Shown here in pieces: positions 51,006 through 63,417 of a DNA stretch of 64,000 nucleotides (the first letter of the stretch is position 1; every line of letters starts with the position of its first letter). Origin of the DNA: Malania oleifera (Eukaryota > Streptophyta > Magnoliopsida > Santalales > Ximeniaceae); NCBI RefSeq assembly GCF_029873635.1, contig NC_080422.1, positions 11,253,764 through 11,317,763 on the forward strand. Reading direction: 5' to 3'. Under the pieces are notes generated by a model. That model saw only the letters and a list, made by a program, of their open reading frames with translations. It had not been told where the DNA came from and searched no databases. A program made the position numbers and the translations under genes.

Positions 51006-51345
51006 CAAAATCAAAGTAACCTATTAGCTTATTCTTTGCAAGCGACACGTTATTAAAAAAAATATGTTTTTCAAAAAAAAAAAAATTATTGTTCACTTCT
51101 TTTGATTTACCATTTTTCTAAAAAATAAAAAGAAGTTATAAAGATTTGTTTAAAATTTGAAGCGTGAGCCTAATTTTTTAAATTAGATAATGGGAAGTTG
51201 AAAATATTTATTTAAATTTTAAAATAAAAGATAATATATTAAATTACTTATGTATTGACGTAAATATTATACTCATAAAGTAATTTGTAAATTAAGAGTA
51301 TTATTTAAAAATGATTTAAGAGAAAAGAGAATTGAAGACCACTTA

Positions 51346-51629
51346 GGGTCCGTTTGGATCAAGAGTTCTGCTTGAAGAAAGGAATGGAAAGGAAAATAAG
51401 AAGAAAACTCATTTTTTTTTTATATTTTCCTTCTCTATTAAATGCTATAAAAAAAAATGAAAGTTTATTTTAATATAACTAAAAATTAGGAAAAACTAAA
51501 TATGAATGATGTGTAAAACAAAAATTTATACAAAAATTTGGTAAGTATTTTATTTTCTTTCTCACTTTTCTTAATAATCAAACATGAAAAAATGGATTCC
51601 TTAATATTTTCTAAATTCCAAATGGGGCT
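51346..51629. mobile_element. MITE (284 bp), PIF/Harbinger-like
   Basis: The left end GGGTCCGTTTGGA faces an inverted right end TCCAAATGGGGCT (imperfect terminal repeats), with TTA on both sides (51343-51345 and 51630-51632). The interior is AT-rich and matches the segment in FTSHI2 intron 6 near 27.8-28.0 kb. It lies about 650 bp upstream of the early nodulin-like gene. Confidence 0.6.
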
Positions 51630-51857
51630 TTAAGTTCTTATATAAAGTTTCATAATTTTTTTTTTAGTTACTTGAGATATTTAAGAGATTAAGATTCAAA
51701 TCCTTTCCATTTGCAATTTCAGATTTATCAACAAAATATTTTCAAAAAGCCTACAAGTTAGTAATCCAAAATCAAACTATTTTATTCAAGATCACAAGAG
51801 CCTACAAGTTAGTAATCCACCTGGTTTGATCACAGACCGTTCATTCATCCACCCATA

Positions 51858-51926
51858 CACGTGGCATAACTACAGGACTACATGACACACGCAATCCTAG
51901 CCCTCTGGGGTACCTAACTACACGTG
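51858..51926 (+). promoter_or_regulatory. Two G-box (CACGTG) motifs upstream of the early nodulin-like gene
   Basis: CACGTG occurs at 51858-51863 (ACACGTGGC, an ABRE-like context) and at 51921-51926 (ACACGTGTC). They lie about 420 and 355 bp upstream of the start codon. G-box and ABRE motifs bind plant bZIP and bHLH factors; actual use here is inferred. Confidence 0.45.
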
Positions 51927-52089
51927 TCATCACCAGACGTCCCTCCCTCCAAATTTCAAATCTCGCTTGATCCCATCCATTCCTCAACGGCCTCCCTTAA
52001 CGGCACTTTCTCAGGGACGTGCCCGGAACTACCTCTCCCCCGTAACCGCTATTAACCGCCAAATTTTAAATTTCAAAGTTTAAAATCCG

Positions 52090-52278
52090 AACTCTGCTCT
52101 GCTCTCTTCTCTCTCACTATCTCTATACGTTTATCTCTTATCTCTATCGCTCTATTTCTATTGATATCTATATATGCATCTCAGAAGGAGCTTGAAACCA
52201 CATTTAGTTTAATCATCACATTGATCTGAGGATCTGAGAATTCCGCAGCTTCAACAGACCCTTTTGAGAGAATCGAAG
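52090..52278 (+). promoter_or_regulatory. Core promoter and leader of the early nodulin-like gene
   Basis: A pyrimidine-rich CT patch runs from about 52096 to 52160, as is common at plant transcription starts. A TATA-like CTATATATGC lies at about 52169-52176; initiation some 30 bp later would give a leader of about 80 nt. The ATG context is AAGATGAGG. Confidence 0.45.
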
Positions 52279-53097
52279 ATGAGGAAGAACACGAGCATGG
52301 GTTCTGTTCTGGCCCTCCTCTGTACTAGTTTAATGATCGTTGCCGCCATTAATGCCAGAGTCTGTGCTGCGAAAGACTTCAAAGTCGGTGATGCCGACGG
52401 CTGGAGGGAGCCCACCGCCGAAAACGAGGCGGCCATGTATTCTCTGTGGGCTTCCCGCAACAGATTCCAAGTTGGAGATTCTCTGCGTGAGTTTTAGATC
52501 GATTACATTGTGGTTGTATTGGAGTTTATGAAGTTTGTTTATCGAAATTCTATGAATTCTGCTGATTACGAATATATGCAAGTTTGTGTACTGTATTTGG
52601 TTGTATAATGATGAACAATATATGGGTTTTATCAAGATCCATTTTTTAACAGAAATATGTGATTTAGAGCTAGAGTCATTGTGCTGGAAAAAAGGACTTT
52701 CAGATCATTCTTTTGGTCATTTATTTGTGTAGGTTTCGAGTACAGCAATGATTCGGTTCTCGTAGTGGATAAATGGGCTTACTACCACTGCAACACATCC
52801 AAGCCGATCGCTGCCTACAGCAATGGAAACAGCCTCATCAAGCTCGACAAGCCTGGACCGATCTACTTCGTGAGTGGGACTGCAAACCACTGCAAGAACG
52901 GGCAGCGGTTGCTGGTGGACGTGATGGAACCGCGCCCAATCTCACAATCTCCTCCTTCCACAGCTCCTCCAACTGAGCCTTATTTTTCAGCGTCTCCTGC
53001 ACCGTCACCTCTTTCGAATTCAGGGGCCATAGTTTCAGAGACAATGGTTCCAGTTTCAATGGCTCTTATTGCCGCCCTCGGAGCTTTGGTACTGTGA
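52279..53097 (+). CDS. Early nodulin-like protein (phytocyanin family, GPI-anchored type), two exons
   Basis: Exons 52279-52486 and 52733-53097; the intron is GT-AG (52487-52732) and splits an arginine codon. The product is 190 aa. It has a signal peptide about 1-30, a phytocyanin domain about 31-132, a Pro/Ser-rich linker with SPP, APP and SPAP arabinogalactan-type motifs about 133-160, and a hydrophobic tail ending ALIAALGALVL, as expected for a GPI signal. Cys89 and Cys123 fit the domain disulfide. The type I copper site is lost: the first histidine position reads NDS, and the ligand cysteine is Ser117 (FVSG), though His122 remains. Such proteins sit at the outer plasma membrane and are linked to cell-wall and reproductive signalling; this one's role is unknown. 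The first in-frame ATG of the exon is used. The intron position is the usual one for phytocyanin genes. Confidence 0.9.
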
Positions 53098-54178
53098 GCA
53101 CCTTAGCCATTTTGGGTTATGGTGGTTGCAGTCGATCCATTGCGCTGGTTCGACTTCTTTTGCGTTTGCGTCGGATTCCGGGTGTTGGAATCCTGTGTCT
53201 GAGCATTTTCTTTTCATATGATTTATTCATCAGAGATGAACATTGGTAGCTAGTTTTAGTATATTTTGAGAGTTTGAGTCTGATTATTTAGGCATGTATT
53301 GTTATTGCTGGATTTTTATGGATGCTATATTTGAATTCAGATCATATTCATTTGGATCAGCAGCTTTGTTCTCCTTTCTTTCTCAAATATTTCACTAGAT
53401 GAATTAATTCAATAAATGGAAATTAAATCAGATCACCTTCAGCAACCCTATTTTGTCTTGACTTTATTTAGTAAAAGCTACTTTTGTAAAATTTATTACT
53501 ACAATAAAAAAAATAAAAATGAAAATTTTGGTGGCCTAGATCATTAGAGAAATTTCAGTTAGCAATAGGTTAGTAAATAAATCAAAAAAAAAGGAAAAAA
53601 AATCAATTAGTTTGTCTTAAATTCCGTTGATCAATCAAGTTAGTAAATGAAAAAAAAATCAATTAGTTTGTTTTAAATTCGATTGATCAATCAAATTAGT
53701 AAATAAAAAAAAAATCATTTAGTTTGTTTTAAATTTGATTGATCAATCAAAGTTAAATTGGTGGTTCTCACTCTAGCCTATAAATAGAGTTTTCCAAAGA
53801 AGTGGTGGGGGAAGGAAAAATTGAGAAATGAAAAACTATGGCGAGGCTAAGAAGCTAAAAAAGACAAGGCAAGATTATACCAATGTAGCGAACGAATGTC
53901 AGATTCCTCTAGTAGGTTTGATTCAACAAGAAATTAGAATCAAAATTGTATTATAGTACTTGAGATATATATATATAAACATAGGAATTGGAAATGAGTT
54001 TAATTTATAAATTATAATAACATTATAGTATAAAAAATTTATTCAATTAATTTAATCTAGAATAATAACATTATAAATATGCAATTATTACATACTATTA
54101 TTTTATTAATCTATATAATAAATATTTTTTTTTACAATAAAGTCATTTTGATAATTATGTATTTGATTATAACTTGCA

Positions 54179-54236
<58 letters not shown>

Positions 54237-54607
54237 ACTATTATTATAACTATTATTAATATTATATTTTATAAGTATTATTTTTAATATGTAATTTATT
54301 AAATGTAAACAAAAATCTCATGTATTATAACACTATAACATAATTTATTATTTAATATAAAATAATAATATAATAAAAAACCACCATAGCATTATATTTT
54401 ATTATACAATAGTAGCTTATTCTTTTTTAAGTATTATATCATTATTAAAAATTATTACTATAAATTTTTATTAATTATATTAATCATTAATATTTTATTT
54501 TATTTTATTTTAAGGTTATTCATAACAATAACCACAATTATATCATTGTGTTCTATAATTTAATACCATTCTATTACTTTTTATGTGTTATAAGATTATT
54601 ATATATC
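53098..54607 (+). other. 3' flank of the early nodulin-like gene and AT-rich intergenic DNA
   Basis: An AATAAA lies at 53411 in ATTCAATAAATGG, a plausible polyadenylation signal about 310 nt after the stop. A three-unit 56 bp tandem repeat occupies 53601-53768. From 53.9 kb the sequence is very AT-rich with an (ATT)n tract at about 54178-54235. No gene is seen. Confidence 0.6.
53601..53768. repeat. 56 bp tandem repeat, three copies
   Basis: The units begin at 53601, 53657 and 53713 with AATCAATTAGTTTG or a close variant, and contain TTGATCAATCAA, itself a short palindrome. Confidence 0.85.
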
Positions 54608-55334
54608 ATATAAATAATAATTGATTTCAGTATAATGAATACTTGCTTTAAGAAAAGAGAAGAACATTTAATAACCTTTAAAAGTGGACAAAATAGAAGT
54701 CAAATAGAATTTTTTTTTTTAACTAGGAGGGTAGATCGTTTATCATGCAAGGATTGTAAAGTTATTTCAGCTAAAAGCCTAACCACATAACATAGAGTCT
54801 TAGTGTTAGATATATGTATTAAAAAATGGAAGAAAAATGATAAAATAAACTAGTGTAGGAAAACTAGATGGTGGAACCTAAAAGGAGAAAATATAATAAA
54901 ATTTAAAGATAAAATGATCAAAGATGGGGATTGGACCTTAGAGGATGGGATAGATACAAATACTCTTTGAAATAGATTAGCTAGCGCTATTAAAATGATA
55001 GCAAAAAAAATTTTAAGTGAATCAAAAAGAAGATTCTCGAATAACAAAAAGAGTTGGTGGTGGGATAAAATGTACAAAAAATCATAAAGACAAAAAGAAT
55101 TTCGTATAAAACGTGGCAAAAATATAGAAACATAGATAACTTTGAAAAATATAAGGAGGCAAGAAAAGATGCAAAAGGGGCCGTTAGTAAAGCTAAAATA
55201 TAGATCATTTAATAGTTTGTATGATATATTATGTACAAAAGAAGGGGAAAGAGATATATTTAAACTTGCTAAAACTAGAGAAAGGAAGAACAAGGACTTA
55301 GGAAATATAAAATGTTTAAAAGTAAGGATGATAT

Positions 55335-57826
55335 TGTGATAACCCAAAAATATATATACGATTAAAGCATAATTATAATAAAATAAAAATGGTCATTAAG
55401 TTAATATCAATATAGAAGTGTTTTTCTGTAGGGTCCTTGATTCTATGTTTGATGCCTAAGAAAGACCTTGTCTTAGCGAGTGCTCAGAGACCATTGCGGC
55501 TCAGTCGCTCCCTGGAGGTCGGCCTGGTCAAAATGGAATTTCATAGGATAAACAGGATAGACACTATTTATACACGTAAATAAGTATATATACATAAAAT
55601 AGTGTTTTGACAGACATAATTTGTCGAAATACATAATAAGATAATAATAATATAGGTATCATATGTGGGGCCCACAAGACTATGTGGGGTCCACATGAGT
55701 CCCGGAGCCACAAGACACTGTTTATATACGTAAATAAGTACATAAAATAATGTTTTAACTGATATAATTTGTAGAAATATATGATAAAATAATAATATAG
55801 GTATCCTATGCGGGGCCCACATGAGTCCCGAAGCCGTATGGAGGTTTTCACAAGTCTCAAAGCTATGTAGGATGCATAAAATCGTATAAGAGTTATTCGA
55901 GTTACGTAGGATCCATTCGGGTCTCGAAGTTGTGTGGGGCCCACAAGACCATGTGGGGCCCACATGAGTTTTTAAAATTTAAATTTAATTCTTGTTCAAA
56001 AATAAATAATAAAATAAATAAATACTAAAAGTAGTTTAAAATTAATAACAATGATAATAATAATGATAATAATGATTAGAAAAAAAAATAATAAAATAAT
56101 AGAATAATTAATTAAGTTATTGATTAATTAATTAGGTAAATAATTAATTAAAAAAATTATTTAGTGGGAATGGTGGCAAGCACTCCCACATGGCCTCCAT
56201 CCCTATCCCATACTCAACCCATACCTTGCCCATCCCTTGCCCATTCTTTAATTTTTAAAAAATTATAATTTCACCAATCTCCCCACACTTTTATAAATTC
56301 CATTTCTTTCCCAAAATTTTCCTATAAATAGGGAACTCTCAACCTTCATTTTTCACAACAATTTTCTAAGGAAGAGAAAGATTAGTGAGTGAAAGAATTT
56401 GTGGTGGAGTGAGAATTTTGAGTAAGTTCTCACTCACCCACTCTTTCCGATCTCATATCTTAAAGATAGTTATTGTGTTCGTAGCACACGGTAAAAGAAG
56501 AAGGTAAGTAAATTTTGATTATGTTAGTTTCTTTTTATTTTAAATTCATACCCGAGTTTATTTTGTACGTAAATTTTAATTATGTTACTTAGTTCCACAA
56601 AATTTCTATGAGTTTATTTTTACGCATATTTAATTATACCAGTTCTATTTTTAATATACTTGCATCTATATTTGGGTTAAGAAATGTTCTAATCCCCTCG
56701 GGTAAATTTTCAGCATTTATTTCTATTCAAAAATAAAATTATATATATTTTTAACACAAAAATTGTGTGGCATGAGTTTATTTTTACGTTACATTTTTTT
56801 ATGAAAATATGAGTAAAGATGAGATTTTCACGATATTATTTTAAATTGCATAAATTATAATAAGATGATTTTAAAACCCCTTATGGCAACGAAAGTTCAA
56901 AGTTACAGATGCTCGGTACCGCAGCTTAAAGTTTATACGGATCAGAGTGCACCCACATTGTTTACAGAGTGGTTATTTATGTTAGTGGATTTCTCCTGAG
57001 TGCACACCTGGTTCCGGACCAGGACTTAATAAGGAAAATCTCACTTAAAGTTTACGTACGTTGATTTAGTTTGGTCGGCCAGCCAGCTAAGTCCAGTCTT
57101 CGGACCGCACAACCCAGTCATGGGGGTAAACATGACTTACGGCAAACAGGCCTAAGGGTGGTTTTTACAATATATGTTTATACATATTTAATTACGTGTA
57201 CAAAGTTACTGATGATTTGAAGGAAAAGTGTAAGTTTACGTGAAAAGGATCATTTTGGTACTTAAATGATGATCTAAGGAAAACGTATAAGGAAAAGTAT
57301 ATGTATGTTTATCATTAAATGTTTTTACAGTTTTAAAGTTAAAAGTTTAATTTAACAGTTATAATATATGATTATAAAAATTTACTGTTGAAATTGATGA
57401 CAAAAGTTTTATGCAGAAATTTTTAAATTTATATCTATTCTAAAAGCAGTCTTGAAGTTATAGTATTAAATATTGTTTTACGAAATTCTTTAAAAGCTCA
57501 TTTTAGCCACACACTAATAATAATCTTATTTACTTACTGAGCGTCGTCTCACCCCAATCATATTTTATTTCAGATAACTCTGAAGGACATGTCAGAAATC
57601 AGGCTTAACAAGCATGCGGGTGGGGATTAGAAAAATAAAGATTTATTAGAAATATTAGTATGGTTTCAGATATTTATATTTGTGTAATTTGTCTTCTTTT
57701 GAAATAAATGATTGTAACATGGAATATTAGTGCTCTGGTTTAATAAAAATTGAGTTTATTTTGCTTCCGCTGTAAATCAGTAGTAAAAAGTTAATATCCC
57801 AGGCCCCTCGGGGTCGGGGTGTTACA
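55335..57826 (+). mobile_element. Solo LTR of the Del/Tekay-like gypsy family (2,492 bp)
   Basis: It begins TGTGATAACCC and ends GGGGTGTTACA, matching the 3' LTR at 6831-9159 almost throughout. The 5 bp GATAT flanks both sides (55330-55334 and 57827-57831), and the RTE coding sequence continues directly beyond. No internal region remains, so it is the product of LTR-LTR recombination. It is about 160 bp longer than the other LTR because a segment of about 154 bp is tandemly repeated (55561-55714, then from 55715). Confidence 0.95.
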
Positions 57827-58390
57827 GATATTGTCTTGGTTAAGGACGAAGATATTAAATAAAGATGGCGAAGTTACTTTAGTAAGTTGTTTAATGAAAA
57901 CCAAATAGAAGGCTTAAACTTAAAATTGTCAAATGAGGAAAAGACTAAAAATATAAGTTTTATTTGCAAAATTAGAGTTAACGAAGTTAAGTTTGCACTA
58001 AAAAATATGAAAAATGGGAAACCTATGGGACCAGATAACATCCCAATTGAAGTTTGGAAAAGCTTGGGTGATAACGGAATTATATGGTTAACTAATTTAT
58101 TTAATACAATTGTAAAAACTAGGAAAATGCCAAATGAATGGAGGAAAAATACTTTAATACCTATATACAAAAATAAAGGAGATATTCAAAATTGTAATAA
58201 CTATCGTGGAATTAAACTTATGAGTCATACGATGAAACTATGAGAAAGGGTAGTTGAACAAAGATTAAGGTTAGAAATGAAGATCTCAGAAAATCAATTT
58301 GGTTTTATGCTTGGGAGATCTACCACATAAGCTATTTATCTTTTAAGAAGATTAATGGAAAAGTTTAGGGAAAATAAGAGAGACTTGCAT

Positions 58391-61300
58391 TTTTTTTTTT
58401 TTTTAAAAAGAAGGACGACACCTCCAATTATTTATTGATAACCCCTCACTTTTGGCGAAAGAATATCGTGGTTACAAGACAATCAATGGGAGATAACAAA
58501 AGACAACACGTTAAAAACCTCCCAAAGAACAAACCTAACATCCAGCCAAATATCGGATTACAAGTCTAAACAAAACAAAACAAAACAAGACCTACAAAAC
58601 AAACTTCACGCAACAAAATAAAACAAAAGATAAACATCATAAAGCATAAGCAAAAACCAAAAGGAAATTAGTTAAACATACCTCATATAAGCCGTTCCCA
58701 TCTTCTCCAATTTATACAAACCATTGCAAACTCTAGGGAGTTGACTACTATTTGTAAACAAACTATTCCTTCTTATAACACCTTGTCGAGCCAAAACATT
58801 TGCCACTTTGTTCCTGTCTTTATACCAATGATTTATCGAAAAATCAACTCCCTCCAATAAACCAATAAGCTGCTCCCAAAAATCCCACAAATACCACAAG
58901 GAGCACTTCCTAGCTCTTATCCAATTAACTACAATATTCGAATCACATTCAATATTGATACATGTATGGCCCAAATGTTTGCAAATCTTTATTCCCTCCA
59001 ATACAACTCTCAATTCAGTTTCATTATTTGAACAATAACCAAAATATTTTGAAAAACCAATCACAAAAGAACCTGTATGGTCTCTAAGGATGCCATCACC
59101 ACCCGTCGGCCCTGAGTTTCCCATATTGCTCCCATCCAAATTTAGTTTCAACCTCCCTTGCCTCGGTTTTAGCCATCTCACACTTTGCATAGTTTTAATT
59201 TTTTTATTCACAATTTGCACTTCCAAATTCTGTAATACCCGAAAATCAGCATCCTTTAACTGAACCATTTCTGTCATGTTCCTACTCAAAACCCCCACCC
59301 AATACTTAATGGAGAGCCACACATTAGTACTACTCTCTAATTTTCCTCCCATTCTAGCCACACATCTCCTTCTCCACAACCTCCAAACTACTAAACAAGG
59401 AATCAAACCCATCAATGAACCCAGTTGAGAGAACTTGGAAGCCCTATTAAACCACATTTGGACTCTTTCTTTCCAACTTTGTTGCCTTGGGAAAGGAACA
59501 CCTACCTCCACCGAAACCTTCCTCCAAAGCTTAGAAGCAAGGTCTCTCTTATTTAACACATGCTCCAAATCTTCTGATTGCCTCATCTCACAACAATTAC
59601 ACGCCGAAACAAGTGAAACCCCCACCCTTTTCACCTTTTCATCAACACTTAGGCACTCAAAAGCAGCCTTTCACATACAGATAGAAATTTTCTTCGGTAA
59701 CCATTTGTTCCAAACCCACTTAGCCCAATCAAAATTTGGAGCTCTAACTTTGATAATCCAATGCGGATTTTGCTTTAAAGTAACCATCCTTTTCCGGGAG
59801 CCATAACAGAATGTTCGAAGAATTTCTAAGATTTCTCACCTTTTCCATGACTTTATTCGCTTTACTAAACCCCAGAATCTTCTGCAAATTTTCCATATCC
59901 CACGCATCATTGATAACCAAATCTTTTAATTTGATATGAGAATGTGCACCATTTGAACAATCTGCAAACAGAGGTCCCGAATTTAGAAACTTATTATACC
60001 ACAATTTTACATCTCCTTCTCTAACCTTCCACTTAGATTTACTTAACAGTTCAGGCATACCCTACAGAACTTTCCTCCAAAAGGATGAATCCGATCCATG
60101 CGATTTGCAAAGAGCAATATGTCCTCCTTTGACATATTTAACTTTAAAAAATCTAGCCCATAAAGAATTTTGAGTTAATAAATGCCAACCAAACTTCATG
60201 AACAAAGACCGTTGCACTTCCGAAATGTCCCTTACTCCTATGCCTCCCTCCTCCACAGGAACACACAATTTCTTCCAAGTCCTCCATTTCATTTTTTCTT
60301 TTCCATCCTTAAATCCCTAGAAAAAAGAAGCAAACATACCTTGAATCTTTTTAATTACCAGTTTCGGTACATTTAGAACAGCTAATAGATGCAATGACAT
60401 ACTTGAAAGCACATGTCTCAACAAAACAAGACGACCTTCTTGAGACAATAGTCTACTTTTCCAGCCTACAACTCTCTTACTGATTTTTTGGATTAAAGGG
60501 TCAAAATGACAGCCTTTCAATTTACCATCCACTATTGGCACACCTAAATACGTAAATGGAAATTTACCCTCAATAAAATCCGTCTCTTGAAGAATTTCTC
60601 CTTTCCTCTGAACACCCAACTTATTTGAGAACAAAATAGCTGATTTATCTTTATTCACCCTTTGACCAGTTTAGTTTTTATACTCCTTAATCACCTCCAC
60701 TAATTGACTAACAGATTTTTTTCCAACATTAGCAAAAATAACAATATCATCCGCGTACATTAAATGCAATATAATAGGTGCACCACACGGGTGTGCAAAT
60801 GGTAAAATCCGCTTCTCAGCCAATTTTTTTTTAATTAATTTAGAAAGAATTTCTTCCATGATGATGAAAATATACGGCGACGACAGATCGCCTTGCCTCA
60901 ATCCCCTTTTTGACTTGAAGAAACCTCTATAAGTGCCATGCATCATGACAGAAAACCATGGAGTGGAAATACAATTCTGAATCAACTTACAAAACCAATT
61001 TGGAAAACCAAGAGCTTAAAAAATCTGATCTACCACCTGCCACTCCGCTCGATCATACGCTTTGCTCATATCAAGCTTTAGCATTATATTTCCTCCTCTC
61101 GCCCGCCTATGTAATAATTTTGTCATCTCTTGAGTAAGCTTTATATTTTTAAAAATACTCATCCCTTTCACAAAAGCACCTTGTTCTAAAGATATTAAAT
61201 CGCCCATCACCAACGAAAGCTTACCAACAAGGATTTTGGAGAAAATTTTATAGATAATGTTACAAAGGCTTATCGGCCAAAATTTGTCAAAAGAATGAGG

Positions 61301-62313
61301 ATCCTTTACCTTAGGAATAAGCACTATGTAATAGGAACAAAAATACCGAGGCAACATATCACATTTGAAGAATTCTTTTACCGCATCCATCACATCATTT
61401 TTAATAATCTTCCAATAGGTAATATAAAAAGAAGACCCAAACCCATCCGGACCCGGACTACTGTTCATAGAAATAAACAATACAGCTTCATAAACGTCCT
61501 CCTTAGTCGGTTCTTCCCTCAGCTGACCTATAGACTCCTTAGAAACTACCGAATGGATGATATCTTCTAGGTTTAACCTTTGCATTGAACTATTTTGTCC
61601 CAAGAATTGCTCAAAATACTTCACAGCCCCATCATAGACCATCTACATATTTTCCAACACCGAATCATCAGGAAGCGTCATTGAATTAACACAAGAATTT
61701 CACCTTTTTTGTGTAATCACAGCATGGAAAAACTTTGAATTCTGATCCCCATCTATCAACCATTTCATCTTTTCTTGTTGCGCCAATCTAGCCTCTTCCC
61801 TTCTATACCAAACCTCCAATTCAGCCTTAGAAATAAAGAACTCTTCTTCAACTGATTCCGAGTATTTTGTCTACTGTAAATTCTCATATTTTTTCACCCT
61901 TTCCTCGAACTCTCGAATGAAACTACCAACATGACCGAAAGTTTGTTTATTCTACACCCTAAGCCTTTGTTTTAGTCTTTTTAATTTACCCGCCAATTTA
62001 CACAATCCTGAATCTGCCACAATGTGTTCTCTCCAAGATGATTCAACCATTTCCAAAAAATCCCCATGTGACGTCCACATGTTCTAAAACCTGAAAGGCG
62101 CTGGCCCATACCTCTCCATATTCGCACACAGTTGTAATAAGATAGGAGAATGATCTGAAGTATTTCTTTTTAACAAAGAAGTCTTAGCTTCACCATATTT
62201 TATAGAAAAAAACATTATTAATCAGCACCCTATCCAATTTCGCCCAACTTCTTCTCAAACCTTGTTGGCCGTTACACCATGAAAATTGACTTCCTTCGAA
62301 TTTGAGGTCCAAT
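58391..62313 (-). mobile_element. L1-type LINE, 5'-truncated in the endonuclease, with RNase H
   Basis: On the minus strand, starting from a truncated endonuclease end (EGSQFSWCNGQQG, near 62.3 kb), it encodes reverse transcriptase at about 61.64-60.3 kb (SPGPDGF, YADDIVIF, AFVKGMSI), a zinc-finger-type RT tail (CNCCEMRQSEDLEHVL, near 59.6 kb) and a C-terminal RNase H at about 59.2-58.75 kb (LNLDGSN, ETELRVVLEG, IECDSNIVVNW), as in many plant L1 elements. The 320-codon frame 58672-59634 is the longest open part. Stops lie near 61016, 60671, 60317 and 60062. The 3' end is a run of 14 T at 58391-58404. It sits inside the RTE; I found no clear target duplication beyond AT. Confidence 0.9.
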
Positions 62314-63417
62314 ATGATATTTATTGACCTTGAGAAAGCATATGATAGGATACCTAGGGAAGTTTTATGTTGGGTTTTAGAAAAAAAGGGTGTATGTTGT
62401 AGGTATACCGATGTCATTAAGGATATGTACGATGGAGTAATGACTAGTGTAAGAACTATAGATGGAGAAACTAGAGAATTTCCAATTGCTATAGGTGTAC
62501 ATCAAGGATCTGCTTTGACTCCTTATCTTTTTGCTTTAGTGATGGACCAATTTACTAAGAGTATTCAAAATGAGGTTCCATGGTGTATGTTGTTTGCAGA
62601 TGATATTGTATTAATTGACGAAACTAGGGACGGAGTAGAGGCTGAGTTAGAATTATGGAGAGAAGCTTTGGAATCTATAGACTTTAGGATAAGTAGAAAT
62701 AAAATAGAATATATGACCATGTAATTTTAGTAATGATAGAAGGAATATTGGAGACAAAGTTAAGCTTAATGATGAAGAAATAAATAGCACTTGTAGATTT
62801 TGATACCTTGGATCTATTATGCAAGTTGAAGAAGAAATTGAAGATGATGTAATGCATAGAGTTAAAGTAGGTTGGTTAAAATGGAGAAGTGCTTCAAGTG
62901 TGCTATGTGATCGTAGAATATCCTTAAAATTGAAATGGAAGTTTTATAGGATAGCTATAAGACTAGCTATGCTATATGGATCAAAATGTTAGGCGATGAA
63001 GAAACATAATATCCAAAAAGTAAAAGTTGCCGAGATGAGAATGCTTAGATGGATGAGTGGTATAACATTGAAAGATAAATTAAGAAATAAACATATTTGT
63101 GGTAAGTTAGGTGTAACTCTTATAGAAGATAAGATAGCGAAGGGATGACTCAAATGGTATGGACACTTGCAACGTAGGCCTTATAATGCACATGTGAGGA
63201 AGAGTGACTTAATTACTGTGAGGGGCAGTAGAAGGGGTAGGGGTAGACCTAAAATAACTTGGGAGGAGATAGTGAGTAAGGATTTAATATCCTTGAATCT
63301 ATCAAAAGAAATGGTCCATGATCACATAAATTGGCGAAAAAGGATTTATATAGCCGACCCCACTTAGTGGGACTAAGGCTTGGTTGTGTTGTCTATTGTA
63401 TATAAATAATAATTGAT

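Larger units (their letters stand above)
48892..52160 (+). other. FTSHI2 3' flank and intergenic region
   Basis: From 48892 to about 49680 the sequence looks like unique host DNA, with little homology to the repeats around it, and probably contains the 3' UTR; no strong polyadenylation signal stands out. From 50 kb it is AT-rich, with an (ATT)n tract at about 50873-50912 and a (TA)n tract at about 50965-51003. A MITE lies at 51346-51629. No gene is seen. Confidence 0.6.
54626..63399 (+). mobile_element. RTE-type LINE, 5'-truncated, split by a solo LTR and an L1; perfect 18 bp target duplication
   Basis: The RTE occupies 54626-55329, 57832-58390 and 62314-63399. The flanking 18 bp ATATAAATAATAATTGAT is identical at 54608-54625 and 63400-63417, proving a single insertion later interrupted. 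The first part has FKKREEHLITFKSG, WWNLKGEN and DWTLEDGIDTNTL blocks downstream of the endonuclease. The second holds the start of reverse transcriptase (FALKNMKNGKPMGPDNIP, NNYRGIKLMSH). The third holds FIDLEKAYDRIPREVL, the catalytic FADDIVL, and the C-terminal region through GRGRPKITWEE to a TTG-rich 3' end. Stops occur in all three parts (for example near 54970 and 58243), so it is dead. Own length about 2.35 kb; the full endonuclease is missing. Confidence 0.92.
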
